The translations under genes were made by a program, and so were the position numbers. The notes under the pieces are model-generated. The model was not told the origin of the DNA, ran no database searches, and worked only from the letters and a program-made list of their open reading frames with translations. Of a stretch of 64,000 nt of DNA, positions 1 through 7,181 are shown piece after piece. This stretch comes from Geodermatophilus sp. TF02-6 (GTDB taxonomy: Bacteria > Actinomycetota > Actinomycetes > Mycobacteriales > Geodermatophilaceae). The stretch's first letter is position 1. Each line of letters opens with the position of its first letter. Where the stretch lies: contig NZ_QOHF01000005.1 of NCBI RefSeq assembly GCF_003319115.1, positions 62,001-126,000 on the forward strand, given 5' to 3'.

Positions 1-36
1 CTTGCCGATCGTCCCCAGCGGGGTGCGCTTCGCCAT
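1..36 (-). CDS. Start of an unidentified gene running off the left edge
   Basis: On the minus strand an ATG at base 36 opens a frame reading MAKRTPLGTIGK that continues past the window edge. Only twelve residues are visible, so no function can be given. A purine-rich stretch (GAGCGG) lies just upstream of the ATG. It would be divergent from the DUF3253 gene that follows. Confidence 0.3.
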   Translation of the reverse strand, partial: MAKRTPLGTIGK

Positions 37-111
37 GGGTCCGCTCTACCCCGGCGCGCCGCGGGCGCACACCCGGGCGAACACGGTCCCACCCGTGAGC
101 GCGACCACGGG

Positions 112-456
112 GTGCCGACGGCGCCCCATCCCGACGTCGGATGGCACGGCTGCGGCGCGTCACCGACGCTGGACGCCGTGGACGCCGTGGACGCCGTGGA
201 CGCCGTGGACGACGTCGGCGCGCGGCTGGAGCGGGCGCTCGAGGCGCTGCTCGACGACCGGCGGGCCGGCGCGACGATCTGCCCCTCGGAGGCCGCCCGC
301 GCCGTCGACCCCGACGGCTGGCGCGCGCTGATGCCCGCGGCCCGTGCGGCGGCGGGCCGGCTGGCCGCGGCCGGGCGGGCGGAGGTCACCCAGCGCGGCG
401 CGGTGGTCGACGTCGGCACGGCCCGCGGGCCCGTGCGGGTGCGCCGGCGGCACTGA
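112..456 (+). CDS. DUF3253 family protein
   Basis: A 114-residue protein whose C-terminal ~80 residues match the DUF3253 pattern: ICPSEAARAV, then WRALMPAARAAAGRLAA, then VTQRG and a closing RGPVRVRRR. The family is small, cytoplasmic and of unknown function, with a winged-helix-like look. The N-terminal part contains a four-fold DAV repeat made by a 9-bp DNA repeat, so the true start could lie downstream of the GTG at 112. The gene converges on the Lrp regulator, with a repeat/terminator-like element between them. Family assignment is fairly sure; the start is not. Confidence 0.72.
   Translation: MPTAPHPDVGWHGCGASPTLDAVDAVDAVDAVDDVGARLERALEALLDDRRAGATICPSEAARAVDPDGWRALMPAARAAAGRLAAAGRAEVTQRGAVVDVGTARGPVRVRRRH
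172..207 (+). repeat. 9-bp tandem repeat, four copies
   Basis: Four perfect head-to-tail copies of GACGCCGTG inside the DUF3253 reading frame, encoding four Asp-Ala-Val triplets. The 9-bp unit keeps frame, so copy number can vary by slippage without breaking the gene. Confidence 0.85.
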
Positions 457-470
457 GGCCTCTCTGCAGG

Positions 471-536
471 CGGAAGGACCCCGGCCCCTTGCACGGCCCC
501 GCCGCGAGCGTGCGAGCGGGGGGCAAGGAGCTCCTC
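471..536. repeat. GC-rich dispersed intergenic element, copy 1
   Basis: Starts AAGGACCCC, contains CCCCGCCGCGAGCGTGCGAG and ends GGGGGGCAAGGAGCTCC. The C-rich left and G-rich right halves can fold (CCCCTTGC with GCAAGG), so it can act as a two-way terminator between the converging DUF3253 and Lrp genes. The same core occurs at seven other intergenic sites up to 23.1 kb. Confidence 0.6.
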
Positions 537-1002
537 ACTCGGTGGTGCGCTCCAGCAGCGGCGCGATGCGGTGGTCGACCAGCCGGCGCAGCGCCAGGGC
601 GGTGTCGGTGCGCTGGACGCCGGGGATGGCCAGCACCCGCTCGGTGATCCGCCACAGGTCGTCGGCGTCGGTGGCCACCACCCGCACCAGCAGGTCGGCG
701 ACCCCGGACAGCGCGGTCACCTCCAGCACCTCGGGGATGTCGGCCAGCGCCTCCCCGACGTCGGCCAGGCTGCGCTGGACGACCTGCACGGTGACGTAGG
801 CGGCGAGCCGGTAGCCGAGCGCCTCCGGCCGCACCCGGGAGGCGAAGGGCGCCAGCACGCCGCTGCCCTCCAGCCGGGCCAGTCGCGCCTGCACGGTGTT
901 GCGGGCCAGCCCGAGCCGCTGGGACAGCGCCATCACGGTGGCCCGCGGGTCCTCGGTCAGGGCCTGCAGCAGACGGGCGTCGGTGGCGTCGACGGCAGGC
1001 AC
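535..1002 (-). CDS. Lrp/AsnC family transcriptional regulator (likely BkdR type)
   Basis: A 155-residue protein from GTG at 1002 (VPAVDATDARLL). Residues ~4-60 form the Lrp/AsnC winged helix (LLQALTEDPRATVMALSQRL, then NTVQARLARLEGSGVL), and ~70-145 the RAM ligand-binding/oligomerisation domain (VTVQVVQRSLADVGEAL, VATDADDLWRITERVL). Longer upstream frames lack Lrp similarity. It is divergent from the branched-chain 2-oxoacid dehydrogenase operon. In this family such neighbours usually regulate that operon in response to branched-chain amino or keto acids; that target is inference from position. Confidence 0.88.
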   Translation of the reverse strand: MPAVDATDARLLQALTEDPRATVMALSQRLGLARNTVQARLARLEGSGVLAPFASRVRPEALGYRLAAYVTVQVVQRSLADVGEALADIPEVLEVTALSGVADLLVRVVATDADDLWRITERVLAIPGVQRTDTALALRRLVDHRIAPLLERTTE

Positions 1003-1037
1003 GGTGCTCAGTCTGACATGGGCGGCCCGCCCTCGAC

Positions 1038-1136
1038 TGCGCGATCTGCGCACCGACCGGGCCACCCCTTGCGCATCTCGCCGGCACGGTGGTCTCCTCG
1101 CCGACACCAGGTCGTGCCACGATGTGTGAGTGGCAC
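1038..1136. promoter_or_regulatory. Candidate operators between lrp and the bkd operon
   Basis: The divergent intergenic region holds two inverted repeats: TGCGC-5-GCGCA at 1038-1052 and a perfect GTGCCAC-9-GTGGCAC at 1114-1120/1130-1136. Lrp-family dimers bind such dyads. No clear -35/-10 pair was seen for either gene. Confidence 0.4.
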
Positions 1137-1221
1137 CACACCCCGGTGTCGCGAGACGTCCAGCACCGCCAGCTCGAGCGCGGCGACCCCGGCAGCGGCG
1201 GACGACGGCGAGGAGGAGCAC

Positions 1222-2361
1222 GTGAGCCTGTCCAGCGTGACCACCGAGGTGGTCGACCCCGTACCGGGGGCGCAGGCGCCCCACCTACCGCAGCAACCCG
1301 ACCTGGTGCAGCTGCTGACCCCCGAGGGGGAGCGGGTCGAGCACCCGGAGTACTCGGTCGACCTGGACGACCAGCAGCTGCGTGACCTCTACCGCGACCT
1401 GGTGCTGGTCCGCCGCTGGGACGTCGAGGCCACCGCGCTGCAGCGGCAGGGGGAGCTGGGCATCTGGGCCTCCCTGCTCGGCCAGGAGGCCGCGCAGATC
1501 GGCGCCGGCCGCGCGCTGGCACCCGGCGACACGGCCTTCCCGACCTACCGCGAGCACGGCGTGGCCTGGACCCGCGGGGTCGACCCGCTGCACGTGATGA
1601 GCCTGTTCCGCGGCGTCGACAACGGCGGCTGGGACCCGGTCGCCACCGGCTTCAACCTCTACACCGTCGTCATCGGCGCGCAGTGCCTGCACGCCACCGG
1701 CTACGCGATGGGCCTGCAGCGCGACGGCGCGGAGGCCGCGGTGTTGGCCTTTTTCGGCGACGGCGCCACCAGCCAGGGCGAGGTCAACGAGGCGATGATC
1801 TGGGCGGCCAGCTTCTCCGCCCCGGTCGTCTTCTTCTGCCAGAACAACCAGTACGCGATCAGCGTGCCCCTCGAACGCCAGTCGCGGGTGCCGCTGTACC
1901 GGCGGGCCGCCGGCTTCGGCTTCCCCGGCGTCCGGGTCGACGGCAACGACGTCCTCGCCGTCCTGGCGGTCACGAAGGCCGCGCTCGCCGCCGCTCGGGA
2001 GGGGCAGGGGCCGACGTTCGTCGAGGCCTTCACCTACCGGATGGGCGCGCACACCACCTCCGACGACCCCACCCGCTACCGGCTGGCCAGCGAGCTGGAG
2101 GAGTGGAAGCTGCGCGACCCGATCGCCCGGGTCAAGGCGTACCTGGCGCGCAGCGGAAGGGCGGGCTCGGACTTCTTCGCCGCCGTCGAGGCCGAGGCCG
2201 ACGAGCTGGCCGCGCGCATCCGCCGCGGCACGGTCGAGATGCCCGACCCGCCGGGGACGGCGATGTTCGACCAGGCGTACGCCGAGCAGACCCCGCCCCT
2301 GGCCGCGCAGCAGGCGCAGTTCGAGGCCTACCAGGCGTCGTTCGAGGAGGGCGGGGAGTGA
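1222..2361 (+). CDS. bkdA: Branched-chain 2-oxoacid (or pyruvate) dehydrogenase E1 component alpha subunit
   Basis: A 379-residue thiamine-diphosphate subunit that decarboxylates the 2-oxoacid and transfers the acyl group to lipoyl-E2. The ThDP motif is clear: GDG at ~178 (FFGDGATSQGEVNEA) and NN at ~207 (CQNNQYAIS). The start GTG at 1222 sits 3 bases after AGGAGGAGC. Length and the alpha/beta split fit the heterotetrameric E1 class. It is first in a three-gene operon and overlaps the beta gene by GTGA. The neighbouring Lrp gene favours branched-chain substrates over pyruvate, but sequence alone does not settle that. Confidence 0.92.
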   Translation: MSLSSVTTEVVDPVPGAQAPHLPQQPDLVQLLTPEGERVEHPEYSVDLDDQQLRDLYRDLVLVRRWDVEATALQRQGELGIWASLLGQEAAQIGAGRALAPGDTAFPTYREHGVAWTRGVDPLHVMSLFRGVDNGGWDPVATGFNLYTVVIGAQCLHATGYAMGLQRDGAEAAVLAFFGDGATSQGEVNEAMIWAASFSAPVVFFCQNNQYAISVPLERQSRVPLYRRAAGFGFPGVRVDGNDVLAVLAVTKAALAAAREGQGPTFVEAFTYRMGAHTTSDDPTRYRLASELEEWKLRDPIARVKAYLARSGRAGSDFFAAVEAEADELAARIRRGTVEMPDPPGTAMFDQAYAEQTPPLAAQQAQFEAYQASFEEGGE

Positions 2362-3338
2362 CCAGCCAGACGCTCACCATCGGCAAGGCCCTCAACCTCG
2401 GCCTGCGCCGGGCGATGGAGGACGACGCCAAGGTCGTGCTCATGGGCGAGGACATCGGCCGCCTCGGCGGGGTCTTCCGCATCACCGACGGCCTGCAGAA
2501 GGACTTCGGCGAGGACCGCGTCGTCGACACCCCGCTGGCCGAGGCCGGCATCCTCGGCACCGCGGTCGGGCTGGCCATGCGCGGCTACCGGCCGGTCTGC
2601 GAGATCCAGTTCGACGGCTTCGTCTTCCCGGCCTACAACCAGATCGTCACCCAGGTCGCCAAGATCCACGCCCGCTCACGGGGCAAGCTGCCGATGCCCA
2701 TCGTGATCCGCATCCCGTTCGGCGGCGGCATCGGCGCGGTCGAGCACCACAGCGAGAGCCCCGAGGCCTACTTCGCGCACACCCCCGGGCTCAAGGTGGT
2801 CGCGGTCAGCAACCCGGTGGACGCCTACTGGGGCATCCAGCAGGCGATCGCGCACCCCGACCCGATCGTCTTCCTCGAGCCCAAGCGGCGGTACTGGGAG
2901 AAGGCCGAGGTCGATCCCGACGCCACCCCCGGCCCGCTGTTCGCCTCGCGGGTGGTCCGCGGCGGGGACGACGTCAGCGTGCTGGCCTACGGCCCGATGG
3001 TGAAGACCGCGCTGCAGGCGGCCGAGGCCGCGGCGGAGGAGGGCCGCTCGCTGGAGGTCGTGGACCTGCGCACGGTGAGCCCCCTCGACCTCGACCCGGT
3101 GTTCGAGTCGGTGCGGCGCACCGGGCGCTGCGTCGTCGTCCACGAGGCGCCGGTGACCCTCGGGCTCGGGGCGGAGATCGCCGCCCGGGTCACCGAGGAG
3201 TGCTTCTTCTCGCTCGAGGCGCCGGTGCTGCGGGTGGGCGGCTACGACATCCCGTACCCGCCGTCGAAGCTGGAGGAGGAGTACCTGCCCGACCTGGACC
3301 GGGTGCTCGACGCCGTCGACCGGGCGATGGGGTTCTGA
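2358..3338 (+). CDS. bkdB: 2-oxoacid dehydrogenase E1 component beta subunit
   Basis: A 326-residue partner of E1alpha. It has the N-terminal transketolase pyrimidine-binding domain (MGEDIGRLGGVF, VVDTPLAEAGILG, EIQFDGFVFPAYNQI) and the C-terminal transketolase domain (VVDLRTVSPLD, VVVHEAPVTLGLGAEI). The usual E1beta loop PFGGGIGAVEHHSES is present. Start GTG at 2358 overlaps the alpha stop by four bases, so the two subunits are translationally coupled. It contributes the second half of the ThDP site at the alpha/beta interface. Confidence 0.93.
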   Translation: MTSQTLTIGKALNLGLRRAMEDDAKVVLMGEDIGRLGGVFRITDGLQKDFGEDRVVDTPLAEAGILGTAVGLAMRGYRPVCEIQFDGFVFPAYNQIVTQVAKIHARSRGKLPMPIVIRIPFGGGIGAVEHHSESPEAYFAHTPGLKVVAVSNPVDAYWGIQQAIAHPDPIVFLEPKRRYWEKAEVDPDATPGPLFASRVVRGGDDVSVLAYGPMVKTALQAAEAAAEEGRSLEVVDLRTVSPLDLDPVFESVRRTGRCVVVHEAPVTLGLGAEIAARVTEECFFSLEAPVLRVGGYDIPYPPSKLEEEYLPDLDRVLDAVDRAMGF

Positions 3339-3345
3339 AGGAGGG

Positions 3346-4893
3346 ATGACGTCAGTGCTCCGCCAGTTCAAGCTGCCCGACGTCGGTGAGGGCCTCACCG
3401 AGGGCGAGATCCTGCAGTGGCTGGTCGCCGTCGGCGACACGGTCACGGTCAACCAGCCGCTGTGCGAGGTGGAGACGGCGAAGGCCGCCGTCGAGCTGCC
3501 CTCGCCGTACGCCGGCACGGTCACCGCTCTGCTGCACGAGGCCGGCGACACCGTCGACGTCGGGACGCCGATCATCACCATCGACACCGGCGAGGACGCC
3601 ACGACCCCGGCCCCGGACGGCGCCGGCGGGACGGGCGGGGAGGTCGCCGCGGGGCTGATCGGCGGGGAGGCGCCCGGCGGCCGCACCGCGGTGCTGGTCG
3701 GCTACGGGCCGCGGACCACCGAGGCCCGCCGGCGCCCGCGCCGCGCCGCCCCCGCCTCCCCGGCTCCCGCCCCGCTGCCCGGCGCCGACTACGGCTCGGG
3801 CGGCACCCCGCGCCCACCGCTGCCCGGCGCCGACGCCGGTGGCGACCCCCACCCGCCGCTGCTGGCCACCGCGCCGGACGCCACGGTCAAGCCCGTCCGG
3901 CACGGCGGGCTGGAGGTCGGGCGGCAGGCCGAGGCGCACGCCGCGGCCGAGGAGGCGGCGCCGTCCCGGGCGGCCGAGCGCGGGCACCGCCGGCCGCGCC
4001 CGCTGGCCAAACCCCTGGTGCGCAAGCTCGCCCGGGACCTCGGCGTCGACCTGGCCGCGCTCGCCGGCAGCGGCGCGGGCGGGGTCATCACCCGCGCCGA
4101 CGTCGAGACGGCCGTGTCGGCGGAGCCGGCGCCAGCCCCCGTGGCCCCGGCCGCCGTCCCTGCTCCGGTGGCGACGGCGGGGGAGCGGCGGATCCCGGTG
4201 AGGGGGGTGCGCAAGCACACCGCCGCCGCGATGGTGGCCAGCGCGTTCACCGCGCCGCACGTCACCGAGTTCCTCACCGTCGACGTGACGCGGACGATGA
4301 AGCTGCGCGACCGGCTGGCCACCCGTCCGGAGTTCGCCGGGCGGAAGGTGTCTCCTCTGCTGTTCGTCGCCAAGGCGCTGCTGCTGGCGGTGCGCCGGCA
4401 CCCGATGGTCAACAGCTCCTGGGACGAGGCCGCGCAGGAGATCGTCGTCCACGGGCAGGTGAACCTGGGCATCGCCGCGGCCACCCCGCGCGGCCTGGTC
4501 GTCCCGAACGTCAAGGACGCCGGCCGGCTGTCGCTGGCCGGGCTGGCGGACGCCCTGGCCGAGCTGACCGAGACCGCGCGGGCCGGGCGGACGGCGCCTG
4601 CGGACATGACCGGCGGCACGATCACCATCACCAACGTCGGGGTGTTCGGCGTGGACACCGGGACGCCGATCCTCAACCCGGGGGAGTCGGCGATCCTGGC
4701 CTTCGGTGCGGTCCGGGAGATGCCGTGGGTGCACAGGGGCGGGAAGGGCGGGGGCGGGAAGGTGCGGCCGCGGCAGGTGACCACGCTGGCGCTCTCCTTC
4801 GACCACCGGATCATCGACGGCGAGCTGGGCAGCCGCTTCCTGGCCGACGTCGGCGCCGTCCTGTCCGACCCCGGGACGGCGCTGGCGTTCTGA
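3346..4893 (+). CDS. bkdC: Dihydrolipoamide acyltransferase (E2) of the 2-oxoacid dehydrogenase complex
   Basis: A 515-residue E2 core. Residues ~5-80 are a single lipoyl domain with the lipoylated lysine in EVETAKA (K46). A long Pro/Ala/Gly-rich linker follows. Residues ~214-255 are the peripheral subunit-binding domain (PLVRKLARDLGVDLAALAG). The C-terminal catalytic domain has the HxxxDG motif (SFDHRIIDGE, ~484-493). Start ATG at 3346, with GAAGGAGGG just before it. It closes the operon after E1beta. No E3 gene is present here, so lipoamide dehydrogenase must come from elsewhere. The linker is unusually long and low in complexity. Confidence 0.92.
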   Translation: MTSVLRQFKLPDVGEGLTEGEILQWLVAVGDTVTVNQPLCEVETAKAAVELPSPYAGTVTALLHEAGDTVDVGTPIITIDTGEDATTPAPDGAGGTGGEVAAGLIGGEAPGGRTAVLVGYGPRTTEARRRPRRAAPASPAPAPLPGADYGSGGTPRPPLPGADAGGDPHPPLLATAPDATVKPVRHGGLEVGRQAEAHAAAEEAAPSRAAERGHRRPRPLAKPLVRKLARDLGVDLAALAGSGAGGVITRADVETAVSAEPAPAPVAPAAVPAPVATAGERRIPVRGVRKHTAAAMVASAFTAPHVTEFLTVDVTRTMKLRDRLATRPEFAGRKVSPLLFVAKALLLAVRRHPMVNSSWDEAAQEIVVHGQVNLGIAAATPRGLVVPNVKDAGRLSLAGLADALAELTETARAGRTAPADMTGGTITITNVGVFGVDTGTPILNPGESAILAFGAVREMPWVHRGGKGGGGKVRPRQVTTLALSFDHRIIDGELGSRFLADVGAVLSDPGTALAF

Positions 4894-5008
4894 AAGAGGA
4901 CCCTCCTGCCCCCACCGGAGAAGGACCCCGTCCTCCCCACCCTTCGCCAGCTCAGGGTGGGACCCGGGACGGGGCCTGCGGTGGGACCCTGCACGAGGGC
5001 CGACGAGG
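4894..5008. repeat. GC-rich dispersed intergenic element, copy 2
   Basis: Begins AGAGGACCCTCCTGCCCCC, then GGACCCCGTCCTCCCCACCC, CAGCTCAGGGTGGGACCCGG and ends TGCACGAGGGCC. It is the second subtype of the element (CCCCACCCTTCGC core) and fills most of the gap between the E2 gene and the AGE-family gene, both on the plus strand. Confidence 0.55.
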
Positions 5009-5015
5009 AGGCATC

Positions 5016-6200
5016 ATGACCGACCTGGACCGGCTGCTGGACTTCGCCGAGCGCTCGGCCGTGCCCCAGGGGTTCGGCTACCTGGGGGACGACGGCACCG
5101 TGCTGCCGGACCGGCCGGTGGAGACGTGGATCACCGCGCGCATGACGCACGTCTTCGGGCTGGCGCACCTGCTGGGCCGACCCGGGGCCGACGACCTGGT
5201 CCGTCACGGGGTGCAGGCGCTCACCGACGGTCCCCTGCACGACGCCGAGCACGGTGGCTGGTCCCCCTCCACCGAGGACCCCCGCAACGCTGACAGGGCC
5301 AAGACCGCGTACGTGCACGCCTTCGCCGTCCTGGCCGGGTCCACCGCGACGGCGGTCGGGGCTCCCGGCGGCCGAGCGCTCCTCGACGAGGCGCTCGGCG
5401 TCTGGCAGGAGCACTTCTGGGACGACGCCGCGGGGCTGGCGGTCGAGGAGTGGGACCCCGGCTGGACCCGGCTGGACGGCTACCGCGGCGTCAACGCCAA
5501 CATGCACGGCGTGGAGGCCTCCCTCGCCGCCGCCGACGCCCTGGGGGACGACGACCCGCGGGCCGCGCAGCTGCGGCGCCAGGCGCTGCGCACCGCGGAA
5601 CGCGTGGTGCACGGCTGGGCGCGGGAGCGCGACTGGCGGCTGCCCGAGCACTTCACCGCGGACTGGGAGCCGCTGCCGGAGTACAACCGCGACGAGCCCG
5701 CGCACCCGTTCCGCCCGTACGGCGTCACCGTCGGCCACCAGCTCGAGTGGTCGCGGCTGGCGCTGCACCTGCGCGCGGTCACCCCCGACGCGCCGGCCTG
5801 GCTGCTCGACGACGCCGTCGGGCTGTTCCGCGCCGCGCAGACCCGCGGCTGGGCCGCCGACGGTCACGACGGTTTCCCCTACACGCTGGACTGGGACGAC
5901 CGGCCGGTGGTCACCGCCCGCATGCACTGGGTGCTGTGCGAGGCGGTCGCCGCGGCCGCCGTCCTCGCGCAGGTCACCGGCGAGCAGGAGTACCGGGACC
6001 TCGCCGAGCGCTACCGGGAGCACGGGGAGGCCCGCTTCGCCGACCCGGCCACCGGGAACTGGCACCACGAGCTGACCCCGACCGGCGAGGTGGCGTCGGG
6101 CACCTGGGCCGGGCAGCCGGACGCCTACCACCTGGCCCAGATGTTCCTGCTGGACGCGGGCCGGCCGGTGCGCGGCAGCGTGGCCGCCGCGCTGCGGTGA
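5016..6200 (+). CDS. AGE family epimerase/isomerase (YihS or mannose isomerase type)
   Basis: A 394-residue (alpha/alpha)6-barrel sugar isomerase. Start ATG at 5016 follows GAGGAGG by 5 bases. Family landmarks: TWITARMTHVFGLAHLLG near the N terminus, GWSPSTEDPRNADRAKTAYVHAF (read in two parts), GVNANMHGVEASLAAADA, FRPYGVTVGHQLEWSRLALHL, ARMHWVLCEAV and GTWAGQPDAYHLAQMF. The two His-containing stretches GVNANMHG and GVTVGHQLEW match the catalytic region of the mannose/YihS branch. The likely reaction is aldose-ketose interconversion of mannose, fructose or a sulfo-sugar; the substrate is unproven. Confidence 0.85.
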   Translation: MTDLDRLLDFAERSAVPQGFGYLGDDGTVLPDRPVETWITARMTHVFGLAHLLGRPGADDLVRHGVQALTDGPLHDAEHGGWSPSTEDPRNADRAKTAYVHAFAVLAGSTATAVGAPGGRALLDEALGVWQEHFWDDAAGLAVEEWDPGWTRLDGYRGVNANMHGVEASLAAADALGDDDPRAAQLRRQALRTAERVVHGWARERDWRLPEHFTADWEPLPEYNRDEPAHPFRPYGVTVGHQLEWSRLALHLRAVTPDAPAWLLDDAVGLFRAAQTRGWAADGHDGFPYTLDWDDRPVVTARMHWVLCEAVAAAAVLAQVTGEQEYRDLAERYREHGEARFADPATGNWHHELTPTGEVASGTWAGQPDAYHLAQMFLLDAGRPVRGSVAAALR

Positions 6201-6279
6201 GCACCGATCGCCGACGTGTCCGGTCGGGGAGGCCGGGGTAGAGCGACTCCACCCAACGGGACCGAGCAGAGGAGCAGCT

Positions 6280-6747
6280 GTGGCCAGCGTGCAGGAATCC
6301 GTCGACGTCGACGTCCCCATCCGGGTCGCCTACGACCAGTGGACGCAGTTCGAGACCTTCCCGCAGTTCATGGGCGGGGTCGAGCGGATCACCCAGCTCG
6401 ACGACACCCACAACCACTGGGTCACCAACATCGACGGCGTGAAGCGGGAGTTCGACACCGAGATCACCGAGCAGCGCCCCGAGGAGCGGGTGGCCTGGAC
6501 CAGCACCGGCGGCGAGGCCAAGCACGCCGGGGTGGTCACCTTCCACCGGCTCGACGACAACAAGACCCGCGTCATGATCCAGATCGACTGGGAGCCCCAG
6601 GGCATCGTCGAGAAGGCCGGGGCGGCCCTCGGCTTCGACGACCGGCAGGTCAAGGCCGACGCCAAGCGGTTCAAGGAGTTCATCGAGAGCCGGGGCACCC
6701 AGACCGGTGCCTGGCGCGGGGAGGTCTCGCGGCCCGACCAGCCGTGA
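6280..6747 (+). CDS. SRPBCC family protein (polyketide cyclase/dehydrase-like)
   Basis: A 155-residue helix-grip protein: VQESVDVDVPIRVAYDQWTQ, then FPQFMGGVERI, WVTNIDGVKREFDTEI and VTFHRLDDNKTRVMIQIDWE. This is the abundant actinobacterial cyclase/dehydrase-like subfamily. It binds hydrophobic ligands in related proteins, but this subgroup has no assigned reaction. Start GTG at 6280 is preceded by GAGGAG at good spacing. It is alone on its strand, 79 bases after the AGE gene, and followed by a strong hairpin. Confidence 0.85.
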   Translation: MASVQESVDVDVPIRVAYDQWTQFETFPQFMGGVERITQLDDTHNHWVTNIDGVKREFDTEITEQRPEERVAWTSTGGEAKHAGVVTFHRLDDNKTRVMIQIDWEPQGIVEKAGAALGFDDRQVKADAKRFKEFIESRGTQTGAWRGEVSRPDQP

Positions 6748-6765
6748 CCTGACCGCGCGCACGAG

Positions 6766-6802
6766 ACGGCGCCCGGCCCCTTCTGCAGGGGACGGGCGCC
6801 GT
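6766..6802 (+). terminator. Hairpin downstream of the SRPBCC gene
   Basis: Arms 6766-6780 and 6788-6802 pair over 15 positions with one mismatch, with a 7-base loop. It starts 19 bases after the SRPBCC stop. There is no U-tract, as is common in GC-rich actinomycetes. Confidence 0.6.
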
Positions 6803-6814
6803 CGTCCGTGATGG

Positions 6815-6873
6815 CCCCGCTGCAGGGTCCCGCCGCGAGCTCGTGAGCGGTGGGGGGCAAGGGGGTCCTCTTT
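6815..6873. repeat. GC-rich dispersed intergenic element, copy 3
   Basis: Contains CTGCAGGGTCCCGCCGCGAG followed by GGGGGGCAAGGGGGTCCT. It is oriented like copy 8 and opposite to copy 4, and abuts the stop of ptsH between converging genes. Confidence 0.6.
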
Positions 6874-7134
6874 CTACTCGGCGTCGAGGTCCTGGGCGAC
6901 CAGGCCGGCGATCTGCTCGAGCACGGAGGGGTCGTCGCTGGAGACGACGACCTCCGTGCCCTGCTTGGCGCCGAGCGTCATGATCATCAGTGGCGAGCCG
7001 GCGTCCACCGGGTTGCCCCCGGCCGTGGCCAGCGTGACCGGCACGCCGGCCTTGCCGACGGCCTCGGCGATGAGTGCCGCCGGCCGGGCGTGCAGCCCGA
7101 CCCGGGAACCGACGGTGACGGTCTGACTGGGCAT
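6874..7134 (-). CDS. ptsH: HPr phosphocarrier protein
   Basis: An 86-residue PTS phosphocarrier that relays phosphate from Enzyme I to the sugar-specific EIIA. The active histidine is His15 in GLHARPAA. The second conserved region reads AGSPLMIMTLGAKQG with Ser47 at the position equivalent to the regulatory serine of Gram-positive HPr; HPr kinase is usually absent from actinomycetes, so phosphorylation there is doubtful. It is last in the fruR-fruK-fruA-ptsH order, 47 bases after fruA. Confidence 0.96.
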   Translation of the reverse strand: MPSQTVTVGSRVGLHARPAALIAEAVGKAGVPVTLATAGGNPVDAGSPLMIMTLGAKQGTEVVVSSDDPSVLEQIAGLVAQDLDAE

Positions 7135-7181
7135 GGGTGTCTCCCTCGCTTGGCGGGACGGGTCGGGTACAGCCTGCCTGC

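Noticed and set aside
172..207. Short tandem repeats as a CRISPR array
   Set aside because: The 9-bp units have no spacers and encode an in-frame DAV run. No CRISPR-like repeat-spacer pattern or cas gene was seen anywhere in the window.
6766..6802. Riboswitch upstream of ptsH
   Set aside because: The hairpin is at the 3' side of the converging ptsH gene, not in its leader, and shows no conserved aptamer-like core.
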